Shown here in pieces: positions 45,199-56,081 of a stretch of 56,929 nucleotides of DNA (position 1 is its first letter; each line of letters starts with the position of its first letter). Origin of the DNA: Chromera velia (taxonomy: Eukaryota; Sar; Chromeraceae); assembly GCA_018398765.1 (NCBI GenBank), contig JAHBMJ010000106.1, forward strand, positions 1 through 56,929, written 5' to 3'. Position numbers and translations under genes: made by a program. The notes below the pieces were generated by a model that did not search any database, was not told the DNA's origin, and saw nothing but the letters and a program-made list of their open reading frames with translations.

Positions 45199-46834
45199 TC
45201 CTGCGAATGCACGAAGAAACAAATGTGGGAGGAATTCGATGTGTCGACCCAAATCTTCCTGCCGATTAATGTGCGTCGAACGATATGCATCCGGACATGA
45301 CACTCACAGGCGGTAAAGACAGGTTTTCTTAATCCTCACTCCTCGACGTTCACTTGCAGAATAAAGCACGGATCGATATTCAAGCGGCCATTGTCAGAGA
45401 GAAAGATCGATGGAATCTTAAAATGTATGCACGCGCCTGCATGCAAAGAAAAAAACATGTAAAAAAACCGGGCAAAACGGTGCATGGGCGCGCCGCGCGG
45501 ACCCAAACAAATGAAGAGAGACAAAAAGTCCACCAGGCTGCCTGAGCAAGGCACAGGCAGCGAAAACACCCAGATAGGGCATCAACAAATTTCTATGGCG
45601 ACCGTCTTCTTAGCAGATGGGCGTCCTCTACGCGAACAAAATAAGTGAAGGGTCCGTCCAACCAGACGAAAGACAGAGAGGGAAGGACAGAGAATAGGCA
45701 AGGAAGACAGAGAGGGAGGGGGGGATGCATGAAGAGGCACCCAGCAACACATACAGAGAAGAAGAACCCCTACTGCACGTGGACGAAGGCCAACTCAACT
45801 CAAAGGCTCTGGGTACACCTCAACTCAAATATGCGACCAAGCACGAAGGTGTACGGCGTAACGCCTACTTCTACGCGAACAAGAAGGCAGACAAAAAGGG
45901 ATGAGCCAGGCACAGACTAAAAGCAGTGCAGTTGATTGAGCCGGTTTACAGAGGGAAATTCAACAAGCAGAGACACGTCCAGTCAGGACACCTACTTCCT
46001 GTCTGTGCCCGGGAAAACAACTGACTGCCAGTGACCTGGGAAGACGCGATTGAATTGGAGCGAGAGCACGACGACAAGAAACCACATGCGTGGCGGTCCC
46101 CCACTGGTCGCAGTCACAATTGGTAGAAGAGAGCCGGACCCAACCACCAGGAGAAGGACCACTGGAAGAAGAAAAAGGGCGAACTTCTGAAAAGGTGCGC
46201 GAACCCCGAAGCGAAACTCTAGGCCGCGCTTTTGCTTTGACATTCTGCATGTACTTCTCATGAAACTCCTCGAAAGTGCCTCTCCCTCCCCTGTTACTGC
46301 CCCCTGTTCAGAAAGTTCACTTGGACCCCCTCCCCTTCCCCCCGTGGTCGAAAGCATCAAAGGCATTACGTAGATGTGCAAAAGAGCGGTAGACTGTGTT
46401 GGAAAGCGCACTCCGCAATAGAGTGCACAGAGAGATCTCACTGACTGTCCCCTTTTGAGGAGCGCGGAAGCGGATTTCTGCTTCGAGCTCACTCTTCGTG
46501 CCTGTGTTGATAGTGTCCTCCCACCCGCTCTCTCACTCAGTCGGTTGATCGATGAGTGCGGATCTGACTGCTGTTTCGCTCCGTGCTCTTTGCAAGAATC
46601 TGTTCGTCTGAGTCAGAAAGAGAAAGGTTGATAGGGCTATATATGTAGACGGTGCAAGCTGTAGCTGGGCTTGTCGAGGTGCTACTTGGGTAAGGATCGA
46701 CAATTGACGCAAACAATGTATCGAAGCAACGCGACGTGCACTGCAAACTCTGCAGTGCAGCCTCGGTAAAAACTGCTCATATGTGTTTCTCAGAGGATTC
46801 GAGACGCTCTGTTACGATTCAATCTGTCGGAACC
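45199..46834. other. Upstream region of the receptor gene
   Basis: This should contain the 5' UTR and promoter of the receptor gene. Apart from a weak small frame at 45992–46243 I see no gene. A CTTCTACGCGAACAA-like motif occurs twice (about 45628 and 45868). Confidence 0.4.
45992..46243 (-). CDS. Possible small membrane protein (83 residues)
   Basis: The frame starts MSKQKRGLEFRFGVRAPF and has two hydrophobic segments (FALFLLPVVLLLVVGSGSLL and MWFLVVVLSLQF). It ends about 0.8 kb upstream of the receptor start. It could be a real small ORF, an upstream exon (a GT follows FNRVFP at about 46040), or chance. Nothing else supports it. Confidence 0.22.
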   Translation of the reverse strand: MSKQKRGLEFRFGVRAPFQKFALFLLPVVLLLVVGSGSLLPIVTATSGGPPRMWFLVVVLSLQFNRVFPGHWQSVVFPGTDRK

Positions 46835-48553
46835 CGGGTGATATGGATTTGAGGTACCGGGCTGGTTCCAGGTGTATATATGAAAATCTGCATGCATACC
46901 GAAGTCGGTAGTGGAGAAATGAATTGTGGCAAGTATTTTGAAGGCTGTCGGCTGTGTTTGGCCATTTTGTATTGGCCGAAAACAGCCAAAAAACGCGTCA
47001 ATTTAAAACGGTGAAAAGTAGCCAAAATATGCATTTTCGCGCGATTTCGCGCGCGTTCTGCATGCATGGTGCATGGTTCGTGTTGCATATTATGCAGCAT
47101 ATATGGTTCGGTGACGCGTCTACCCGGCGCACAGGCGCACCCCAACCAAACTATATTATCGATAATAAACTATAACTAAACTATCCGCTAACTGCACTGC
47201 GCAAGCTGCAGGTGCAAGAACCCGTCGGCGAAACGCACAACACCTCAAAAACAAACACAAGAAACGAACCCACAAAAGGAAAATATAGAAACCCAACTGG
47301 GATTCTCAGTATATGCAGCGGCGTGCAGGTAGAGGACTATAGGGGATAACGATATACAGCGATATCGAACCAATGAGCAGTGTTCCTAGATTCAGAACAG
47401 ATGGGACGAACCAGAACCTTTTGACAGACTAGGCTAGATCCGCCCCTCATACACGGGGACGCGGCATGCATAACAAAAACCTCAATCATTATATCGAACC
47501 AATTAACAGAACCATCTTCATGCACTGCCAGTTTAAACAACCGTTTTTACAGGCTAAAAAATATGAGCTGCAAGTAATCACTGTGTAACGACCTGCCAAA
47601 ATGTTCATGCTTTCTCCTACGCAGACACAATGATCGCAAACACACATACACTAGAAAGTTCGGCTCCGGTAGGGCCTAAGCCGCTCTTCAAATAGTATCT
47701 CGCCGCCTCGCAGGGCTGTCGCGCACAGTACGAGCATCAAAGTCCCTCAAAGTCACAGGAATCGCGCGCAAAGCGAGATCCAAATATGTTTGACTGAAAA
47801 ACATGCATGCAAAAAGAAAAGAAAAGAAAAGAAAAGACAAGAAACGTGATCAAGAAAGTGAGTGAAGAGAAGAAACTGATAAGAGTGAAGGATCAATCCA
47901 AAGACAGTCCTCCTCGAGTATCCTCGAGAGATGGTAGGAATGTCACGGTACGTATAAGGATTTCAGTAGGTCAGAACGTAGAACTATAAGCAGAATAATA
48001 CGACAGATATTAAGTGCATAATTTAAGACTCGTATAGGCTATAATAGGCTGTGATCATATCAATTAGCGATATGAGAAGAGAGAACTCTTCAGGAAGTCT
48101 AGGGTCTTGGAGACTAGAGATCTTTTAGAGGTGATCGGTTTAAAATTTTTTTGTTATACGAACAATATAGAAAGATAAACTTTTGTCCACACTGCGCAGC
48201 GGTACACTGTGACAGTGGAACAGGCATACACGTGTATGATTTTTCTTTTTCATGCAGTTAGGCACTTCCATGCGTGCATCATGCAACGCAAACCACCATG
48301 CAAAACGCGTGAAAATATATATTAAATTTTCGGCTATTTTTCATCTTTTTTAACCACAAAAACGTGCAAAAACGCTTTTTTTTGGCTGTTTTCGGCCAAT
48401 ACAAAATAGCCAAACACCTAGCCAAACACAGCCGACAGCCTTCAAAATACTTACCACAATTCATTTCTCTATTACCGACTTCGGTATGCATACAGATTTT
48501 TATATATATACCTAGAACCAGCCCGGTACCTCAAGTCTATATCATAACACCCG
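46835..48553. mobile_element. Non-autonomous element with long (~200 bp) imperfect terminal inverted repeats
   Basis: The left arm at about 46835–47090 and right arm at about 48275–48553 are reverse complements at roughly 85–90% by eye. Shared blocks include TTGAGGTACCGGGCTGGTTC, GCATACCGAAGTCGGTA, GAGAAATGAATTGTGG and TATTGGCCGAAAACAGCC. The outer ends read CGGGTGATAT and CGGGTGTTAT. The right arm has a 12-bp internal duplication around 48408–48432. The 1.2-kb interior has no transposase frame. No target duplication is obvious, so the superfamily (Mutator-like or foldback) is open. Confidence 0.75.
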
Positions 48554-48830
48554 AAAGGCATAGATTACCACAGCTTATGTGATGTACACATATATGTTTT
48601 ATGTCTACATAGGGACTTTCATCAATCAGCCATGCGGCCCATACATATTTTATACATACACACATCCGTCCGGGCCATCTGTGAACCTCCAATTGAATCA
48701 TGCAGTTAGTCATTTTATATGTATGGCCCCATATGCATGCATGCATGCTGCCATGACACTCAAACGGGGGATTCCCGCAGGAATCGGGGCCGGAAAAACT
48801 CTTTGCAGAATCCCTATCTCCATATAGCTC

Positions 48831-49345
48831 TGGAAAGCGAAGCGGGGGGCACTTACAAAACAAAAATACCCCAGCCCATGCACGCTATAGTCTTTCGCCA
48901 AAAATCATTAACCCGGCCCCAAAAGGCTGAATTTCAGAATTTTTCAATTTGCACCATGCAAGCGTCAGATGGTCCGGAATACCTCGGATCGAAAGCGAAG
49001 CGGGGAGCACTTACCGAACACTCCTCTGAGCCCACGCGACTATTCAGCATATACGCCGGGTTGTCAAGCTTTTTTTGTATCGATTACGGAGTTAGGGGGG
49101 TCAGGGACCCCAAAATCACCTTAAACAACCACTTTCAAAATTGTTTCTAATGGGTTCCTAACCATATGTGAACTCTTAAAAACACTTCATTAAGCTTCCA
49201 ATGTGCTATTTATACTGATTACGGAGTTAGGCTCGACCTAGGGCTCGACAACTCGGCATATATACTGAATAGTCGCGTACATGCATGTGCATGCTATGGC
49301 CCTGGAAAGCGAAGCAGAGGGCACTTACCAAACTCTTCCATAGCC
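48831..49345. repeat. Dispersed motif family GAAAGCGAAGC…GGCACTTAC (three copies)
   Basis: Copies lie at about 48831, 48990 and 49302. Each reads GAAAGCGAAGC, 3–6 purines, GCACTTAC and then A-rich or AAC sequence. The third copy sits in a hairpin of GCTATGG and CCATAGC. The copies are not in coding sequence. Confidence 0.7.
49035..49277. mobile_element. Small inverted-repeat element (243 bp)
   Basis: CGCGACTATTCAGCATATA at 49035 is inverted as TATACTGAATAGTCGCG ending at 49277, with a further CGGGTTGTC/GACAACTCG pair inside. GATTACGGAGTTAGG occurs twice in direct orientation within it (about 49081 and 49218). No coding capacity. No clear target duplication. Confidence 0.6.
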
Positions 49346-50025
49346 TACGACATGCATGCAGCTTTTGTTGTAATAATCTCTCATAATATCCCAAGTCTGG
49401 CCAGATGTTTTTCTGTGTGGAAACGCAAAATTAAAGAAACGAGTTTTTGCCTCAAATACACATAACTAGACACATAACTTCTCACTTTCAAACTTAGAGT
49501 TGAAGTGATGATAGTGATGATGATGTTGCTAGTGATGTTGACTAAACCCGGTAGCCATCATATCCTAATGGCAGGGGACAGTCTGAGTATACATGCATTG
49601 CTAGCCTAGGAGCGTAAAAGCTTGCTCAGAGAGGCCACACTAAGTGAACCAGAAACTAGCAATCCCGAGAAAGCTAACGATATTCGTTTCTCTTCAGGAG
49701 GAGCAAGAGATGCCACCGAAGTATGTCTAAGTTATTTTAATAGCTGAAATTTAAAACGTATTAAAATGTAAAGCAGAAATCATTATCATCGGATCACTAA
49801 TGATATCTAGTGACATTATCATACATTATCAATCAAATGAAAACCCAGTAAGTAACTGTAAGTAATAGACACTCAGGCTGGCAGTCTAAGCTGCTACTAA
49901 GCTACGCTCTGACAAATGAAGCAGCAACAAATGTGTGATCTAGTGTATGATCAACAACAAAGATCATTAGGTGCCATAAAAAACCAATGCAGACGTTTCG
50001 CGGGCTTGTACGAGCGGAGGATCTG
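49346..50025. other. A+T-rich intergenic DNA
   Basis: No gene seen. Contains a short GATGAT-type repeat at 49508–49525. Confidence 0.4.
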
Positions 50026-50945
50026 TCACACCAGACAGACAGGCGGAACGTCGAGAGAGACTCGGTCAGGAGTAGGAGTGCGCGCAGCGGAGAAAGTGGA
50101 GGCATGCTCAGCGGCAGAAACAGGACTGAGCTTGCCCTCTGCAGAGAGGGAGACCTGTCGTTCCACAATCTCAGTGATGGATACAATGCAGATGTCTGAA
50201 AAGTGGGAGGGAGGCTGCTGATGCTGGTAGCGCACTCGAGAGCCCTGCGGCCGTCTCCACATGGGTACAAAGACCCGGGAGTGCAAGGGGTCTTTCCTGT
50301 AGGACCCCCAGACATGCACCTCAATCAGCTGGGTCGTTTCATCGACCGATTTGACGCTGCCGAGAAAGCGCTTTCGAGTATCTCTGGCCTCCCACACAAC
50401 CATCTCGTCCTTTGTTAAAACAGTGACGCACGCAGGGCGTGGAAAAATTGAGGCAGCATACTTTCAGGGGTCGTGAGAGGACAGTACAGAAGTCATCGGT
50501 GCGGACGGTGATGCCGCTTGGGTGTTGAGAGGTTCCCTTGGAAGGATGGGTGGGTGGGTTGTGGAGGACGGACTGTGGGTCGGCTTCCCTAAATCCCTTG
50601 AGAGTGCCCTCAGGTGGGAAAAAAAGACGCAGGAGGGGGTTACCGTAGAGTGGGCGGATTCCGACTGAGTGTCGGGGAACGTGGGGCTGTAATTAGTGGA
50701 GTGGGCGAGTGAACCGGCAGAAAGTTGGGGGTGACCCTTGTGAGGGTCATCTGACCGACTCTCTTTTGCGAATTTCGGTTTGGGTTCTGCTAGGAGACAG
50801 TTGGAAGCATGGCAGTGAGAGTTCACCATGCAGCTCCATAACATCTCCTCTTCACCGCTTTTTGCGTCCTCCTCTCCCTGTCCCGCCTCCTCGACCTCAT
50901 GTGAGGGAATCCCCAGAAATTCCGAATCAAGTTTTTTGAGTTTGT
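50026..50945 (-). CDS. Unrecognised protein, C-terminal exon(s) with a small barrel-like module
   Basis: After a TCTGCAG acceptor at 50946 the frame is open to TGA 50028–50026 except for one TGA at 50466–50464. The first half is acidic then Ser/Thr/Pro-rich (KLKKLDSEFLGIPSHEVEEA). The second half reads VTVLTKDEMVVWEARD, then FLGSVKSVDETTQLIEVHVW, then SRVFVPMW. That pattern (V.V….W.G.V..VD….I.VH.WG…..F.P.W) resembles small SH3/chromo-like barrels found at the C-termini of chromatin and retroelement proteins. A 78-nt GTACTG…CAAAG intron would remove the TGA in frame. The exon is paralogous to 51749–52195. Confidence 0.45.
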
Positions 50946-51660
50946 CTGCAGGCAGAGAGAGGGAAGGGAAGTAATCGTTTAGGACTCCGGGAACACAAAA
51001 AATAAAACGGACAGGGAGAATAAAAGTCGTCCTGTGTGATCGACATTTTCAAGCAACAGAAAAAACGCAAAACAGCAATGGAGCTCAATCCCATGACAGC
51101 AACTACTGAGAAACGCGCATCCCGGCTTTCTCCACGCGTACAACGAAAAATGCTGTACCACGATTTGAAACGGGACTGCAAGTACGTGTGCCTGTCAGCA
51201 TTCAATCCAGGGAAGAGGCAGCGTGCAGTGTTCTGACCGACCTGTGCCGCCTCCCCGTCCCCTCCCTCCCCGCTTCCCGTGCCTTTTGGATCCCCTCCGA
51301 CGCTGTTGTCCCTTCTCCTGTGTGGTTTGAGAGCCTGCTTGACATACACGAAGAGCTGTTTGTAGGCACACAGAAGCAAGCCAGAAAATCATCTATCCAT
51401 CGATCCGTCCATCCATCCATGCACTGAAGAAATACCAGGGGAAAAGTATTGCAGGAGCGAAGAGCAGAAAAAAAAAGAACGAATACAAAGAGATCAAGAA
51501 ATGATCGAAAATCAACAACAGTCCTCAGCTCTTCCCTTCGTTGTGGTGAGTATAGAAGATCCAGCACCCGTCTTCTGCATGGGGACAGATGAAGTCCTGT
51601 GAGGCAAGCCAGATGACGAAGGAAAAACAACGATGCAGGTTTGTGTGTGTTCAAGTGTGT
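50838..51660. repeat. Copy A of a diverged tandem segmental duplication
   Basis: Aligns by eye with 52091–52955. Paired blocks include CTGTACCACGATTTGAA (51153) against CTGTACCACTATTTGAA (52491), GTGTGATCGACATTTTCAAG against TATGTGATCTGCATCTTCGA, the CATCCATCCAT tract, and the AATACAAAGAGATCAAGAAA against AATACGAAGATATCAAGAGG segment. The acidic exon is contained in both. Confidence 0.7.
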
Positions 51661-51748
51661 GCAGGCAGTGCGAGAGAGTTAAACGTGGATATACAAAGTA
51701 GAAGAAAGCGGTGAAACGAAGAACCTGCTTGGAGTCGACCACACCGAC

Positions 51749-52195
51749 TTTTCGATTCCTGTGCCGAGTTCGTCAGGGCACTGTTGGGCATTCGGACCCG
51801 AAAGGCAGGAATGCGCGCAGCACGAGGAGACTCGGAAGGGGGGGTCTCGGCGTCGGAGTCCCATTCCTTCTCCTCTTCTTCTCCGTCACTCGGAAGGGCT
51901 GTGAGAGGGAAGTGGAAACTCAGAGACGTCGACTGATTCTCAGTCGAATGCTCAACTGAAGCAGCAGGCACTTCAACAATGAGCTTATCAACCTCATCTG
52001 AGTGAAGTTTCTTTTGGGTTTGCGGTTGGAGTTCTGCTGGGAGACGAGGCGCAATCGGGCAATCAGGCTGAACCGGGCGGCTGTCTAACATCTCATCTGC
52101 TTCGTCTTCTCTGTCTCTCTCTTCCTGTCTCGCCTCCTCTGACTGCCAACAGCGAAGAATCTCTGCCAGTTCGGAATCGGCTTCTTTTTTCTTGT
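51749..52195 (-). CDS. Unrecognised exon, paralogue of the 50.9-kb exon
   Basis: After a CCCCGCAG acceptor the minus frame reads KKKEADSELAEILRCWQSEE, then acidic and Pro/Gln-rich sequence, to a candidate donor GTCGGT at 51748. Its opening matches the 50945 exon position by position (acceptor, K-rich start, DSE, EEA, then an acidic run and 'EML'). Whether it belongs to the same gene as the exons on either side is not resolved. No family recognised. Confidence 0.4.
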
Positions 52196-52955
52196 CTGCG
52201 GGGGAAGGAGAAGGAATGCAGTCTATATGTAAAGGGAATTGACAGAGAGAGGAACTCGGAAAAATCTATCGTGGAGTAAGAGCACTTTCCGTCAGACACA
52301 TAGCGTCTTACGAGAAAGAAACGAACGCCAAACAGGATGAAAGTCCACTCCCACAAAAACAGTCTGTATGTGATCTGCATCTTCGAGTGAAAGACAAAAA
52401 CGCCAAATACATACACTCCGATGGGTAAGTACGGAGAAAAACTTGTCCCCCACTGATCTCAGCAGCTCGCACACGTACAGGGAACAAACCTGTACCACTA
52501 TTTGAAGCTGACTGCAGGTAGGTGTTCGCATTCGAAATGTATCCAGAAGAGGATAATGAAGACTGGCAGTGTTCTTACCTCTGCCTGCGCCCCGCCCTCC
52601 CTGTCCTCTTCTCCCAGGCTCTACGCATGGTCGCGAACGCTGTATTCTCCTTCCTTCTGCTGTTTCACAGTCTGCTTGCAGCAAATGAATGGAGGGAGAG
52701 AGGGTAGAAAGACGGTGGTGTGCAAGCAGATCATCCACCCATCCACTGATGCAATAAACAATGGCCATCAAAGGAGCAGGAAAAAGGGAAAAAGGGACAA
52801 ATACGAAGATATCAAGAGGCGATCGAAAGTAAACAAAAACTCCTCTTCTCTTTCCTCTTCTGCCTTTCCCTTCCCTGCCCAGATGTCGTCTTGTCGAATG
52901 CTGATGGACGCAGCACCTATCCTGAGCAGACAGGAGTCCTACAAAACATAGAGAG
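52091..52955. repeat. Copy B of the tandem segmental duplication
   Basis: Partner of 50838–51660; see that entry for the matching blocks. The copies start about 1.25–1.35 kb apart and are in the same orientation. Confidence 0.7.
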
Positions 52956-53061
52956 AGCATGTCTTTGCGAGTGTGCATGTGGGCAGGCATGCTGAAAGGG
53001 GTTCGGCAACAGAACCTAGCTGGAAGCGTTGAAGAGGACAGTCGAAGAACGAAAGAAAGAA

Positions 53062-53597
53062 CTACTGCCAGACAAACTGACTTTTCGTTTCAGTCCACAA
53101 CACAGACTCACAGAATCGTCTCAGCTCGTCATCCGGAGGTTCGGTCCTCACAAACCCCCCACCGTCAGACATCTCCAAGGAAAATGGATGTGCCGACTTC
53201 TCATACTCCTCACCATTCCAGTCACTTCCAGACCCCCAGCAGCCCCAAAACCAATCGAAAAAAAAACATCTTGCTTCTGCCGGACAAGTGCGCTCTTCCG
53301 GTACCACAGACCAGTGCGAGCTCTTCATCACAGCCTGAAAGAAGCTGTGAATAGAGTCAGAAAACTCCTTCCTATTTTCGCGAGACTTCGCAAAAAGAGA
53401 CACACACACGACAAACCTCAGGGACATCAGAGGCTTATTGGAAGACCAAGAATCCGATGAGAACCTTTTCAGGCTGGTGTCCGCTCCTCTCACCTCCAAC
53501 TTGGCCCCGTCAGGCAGCCTCTTGTGCAGCAGTCGCCAGAGACGAACTTCACACATCTGAATAAACAGCGCGTCGGTCAGAATTCCCTCATACTGCT
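53062..53597 (-). CDS. Unrecognised exon (about 178 codons)
   Basis: After a TTGTGCAG acceptor the minus frame is open for 536 nt: EQYEGILTDALFIQMCEVRL, then charged/Ser-rich sequence, SIHSFFQAVMKSSHW, then an acidic end. A GTCGTG donor after MSLRF and a TTTCAG acceptor before AVMKSS could split it into two exons. No motif recognised. Confidence 0.4.
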
Positions 53598-53769
53598 CTG
53601 CACAACACCAACACACGGGATACGGAGGGCATCCATTGTGAAGATCCGAATACACGCAAGCAGGCAGGTGCACACACATGCAACCCCACAGCATGCGACA
53701 CAGATTGCGTCATGCGTTTCCCGGAAGGTTTTTTTTTCCGGCATATCCCACTAGTTGTCTGTACGACTT

Positions 53770-53774
53770 TACGT

Positions 53775-53808
<34 letters not shown>

Positions 53809-53832
53809 CGTGTGCGCACGCGCACGCGCGGG
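53770..53832. repeat. CT, GT and GC compound microsatellite
   Basis: CT repeat, then GT, then alternating GC, in the likely intron between the 54.0-kb and 53.6-kb exons. Confidence 0.9.
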
Positions 53833-54017
53833 AAAAGGTGGTGGGAGAAAGGGGCGGGGGGCGACTTCTACTTGATTGTAGTCTCCCGAAAGCATATATA
53901 AGAATATCAGAGCATGAAAGGGAGGGATATGAGTGAAGAGAACGCCAACTCTTACTGACCATCTGTCATCGTTCTCTCCAACACAATTCGCACCGCCTGG
54001 CCGTGTCCTTCTTTATT

Positions 54018-54510
54018 CTATTCAACAATCTCCGCAGTAGCCTTAGAAAACGCTCCATCCCAATCTTCTGGACGGAGAGGATTCTCGACTTCGTTTCGGT
54101 CAAGGACCCAGGACCTCAAAGCATCTCTGTTCAACGGCTGTTGAATCTGCTTGCGCTCATCGACTTCTCCAGCAATTCGCCTCGCGACTCGCAGAGCTCT
54201 TTCCCTGATTCTCTCGAGCCCTTCTACTTCCGACTTGACAAACTTGGTCCAGAGGCTCAGTCTGCCTCGCTCCAATTTCCCCTTCCTCTGCTTTTACGGG
54301 GAAGCGGCAATGCAATGAGCGCACTCTTTTGGGGCCAGGGACGACCTCAAATTCGACGGTCATATTTGTGTGTTGAAGGATCTCGAGGTGCTCCGAGGGG
54401 AGCAATTCCTCAACCAGAGCCCGAAACGAGACGGCCCACCGACGTTCCCGCATTTTCCTCAGTGCTCCAGAGAGCCAGAGACAAGGACACAGGCAGAAGC
54501 TTGGGACCAT
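54018..54510 (-). CDS. Unrecognised exon region with two partly overlapping open frames
   Basis: The first frame reads MRERRWAVSFRALVEELLPS, then MTVEFEVVPGPKRVRSLHCR. About 54290–54220 the coding character appears to pass to a second frame: SLWTKFVKSEVEGLERIRER, RIAGEVDERKQ, PLRPEDWDGAFSKATAEIVE, ending at 54018. Either a short intron or a frameshift lies between. A plus-strand frame of 195 codons covers the same bases but looks less protein-like. No family recognised. Confidence 0.35.
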
Positions 54511-54599
54511 TCATTTGTCACAAATTCACACGATATCAAGGTAAGCGCTCTGTCATGCGAGACACTCACTCGGAAAGCCTTTTGCGGTGAGGACCAAAT

Positions 54600-55118
54600 T
54601 AAAGGAGACGCTCATCGTGACGCACCGAGACGCTGGTTGGAATTGATGGCGGGATTCAATCTACTTGAAGGCGGTGCAGTGACAACGAAACCGTTGACTT
54701 CAACACACTTTCGCGCCTGCCCCGCATCCCATTTCGAGCGCTGATGTTTTCTCAATTAGTGAGACGTAGTATGATCGTGGTCGGTGTGCTTCTGAATGTG
54801 GTGACACACTGTGGTCATGCATGTGTGGTCCTTGGTTGCCGTCTCTCTGCACTTTCATTCATGCGCGCAAAACGCGCGACGCGCGGATAGCTCTTTTTTT
54901 TCTGTGTTTTTTTTTTCTTTCGCTTGCATGTATGCATGCCTTGCATAAATGGACTCCATACTATGAGTCCATAGCTAGAGTCCATACACGGTCTCTGATA
55001 TCCTGGCAGCCCTTGGTTCGTCTGAAGTGCGTGTTCTGCATCCATGCCAGTCTTCCTTCGCGTCCATCCACGACCCCTACCTTGCTTTTCTTCTGCTGGG
55101 CCGTTGGACTGACCGCAT
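54600..55118. promoter_or_regulatory. Upstream region of the secreted-protein gene
   Basis: No gene seen. TCCATA-containing short repeats occur at 54952–54990 (three GAGTCCATA-like units). Promoter role inferred from position. Confidence 0.35.
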
Positions 55119-56081
55119 ATGAGGCCAGTCTCCGTCTCCCTACTGTCGCTGCTGTGCGCATGCGGCAGCACAGCTCTTCAGCTCTCTCTGCAAGGTGAGA
55201 AGCCGGTAGAGGTCGAGGTCATCCCCTATTGCATCAAAGATACTGACGAGGGGGAAACCATGGTCTCGACTTTTCGTGGAGACCAGCCACGATTGTTTTT
55301 TCAAAAGACAGTGACGCTGGATGTCGACAAACTGTTCAAAAACAAATACGCAATGGGAGAGGACTTTGCGGTGGAAATGGACACTGATTACATAGAGTCG
55401 TCTCCACAGATGGAGTCGATTCTTGGGGAGTCATCGGATGTGATGAAATTCGTGAATGACCATGCAGGTACTCAGAGAGAGGCAGAGCTGGACATCAAGC
55501 CAGTCCTCTCTTATGCTTTGTTGATCGACAACAAAATTGCCATGTGGGACGGGTACGGAAATTTGTACAGTGATGACATTGGAGGAAAGATAGACAGAAA
55601 GTCCTATCAGTCTGTGATTGCGCTCCTCCGCACAGAGGGAATAAACCCGCAACTTCCTGATGAGCCTCAACTTCACACAGTTGAACTTTTCCGACTCAGC
55701 GTAAGGGGGGGTGGCTTCACAAGAGTAGCTGACAAGAAGACCCTGAAGGTCGCGACTGTTCCCACAAAAAGTTATCAAGCTGGGAAGCTGGTAAACCGAG
55801 TTATGAATCCAGCCCGCTCGGAAGCCTTCCAAGACCTCATTTCGACTTACTCCCAGCTCATACAACCCGGCGTCTTCCCGACCCTCCCCGTACTGGTCCT
55901 GAAGGTCAATGGCAAACTTACACAGTCTCCCGTTCTGGTATACAACTTGAATCTGCGACCAGGGAAGCTACATGCTGCCTACTTCAGCCTAGAGGACACA
56001 ACGTTCGAGAACCTGCTGAAGTCCAATCCTGTGTTGGAAGCACTGAAAGATATCAACTACCAGAGTGCGATATCGACATGA
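55119..56081 (+). CDS. Predicted secreted protein, intronless, 320 residues, unknown family
   Basis: One open frame from ATG 55119 to TGA 56079–56081. The N-terminus MRPVSVSLLSLLCACGSTAL is a typical cleavable signal peptide, and the mature part has no further membrane segment. It has alternating strand-like and charged stretches (KPVEVEVIPYCIKDTDEGE, VLSYALLIDNKIAMWDGYGN, FPTLPVLVLKVNGKL) and a single mature-region cysteine. I recognise no family. It is the only large gene in the window without introns, which could reflect retroposition or transfer; codon use does not obviously differ from its neighbours. The continuous frame and signal peptide make it a solid gene. Confidence 0.8.
   Translation: MRPVSVSLLSLLCACGSTALQLSLQGEKPVEVEVIPYCIKDTDEGETMVSTFRGDQPRLFFQKTVTLDVDKLFKNKYAMGEDFAVEMDTDYIESSPQMESILGESSDVMKFVNDHAGTQREAELDIKPVLSYALLIDNKIAMWDGYGNLYSDDIGGKIDRKSYQSVIALLRTEGINPQLPDEPQLHTVELFRLSVRGGGFTRVADKKTLKVATVPTKSYQAGKLVNRVMNPARSEAFQDLISTYSQLIQPGVFPTLPVLVLKVNGKLTQSPVLVYNLNLRPGKLHAAYFSLEDTTFENLLKSNPVLEALKDINYQSAIST

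Noticed and set aside
54003-54590. 195-codon plus-strand frame
   Set aside because: It overlaps minus-strand frames with better helical, charged character and has no motif, so I did not call it. It is not fully excluded.
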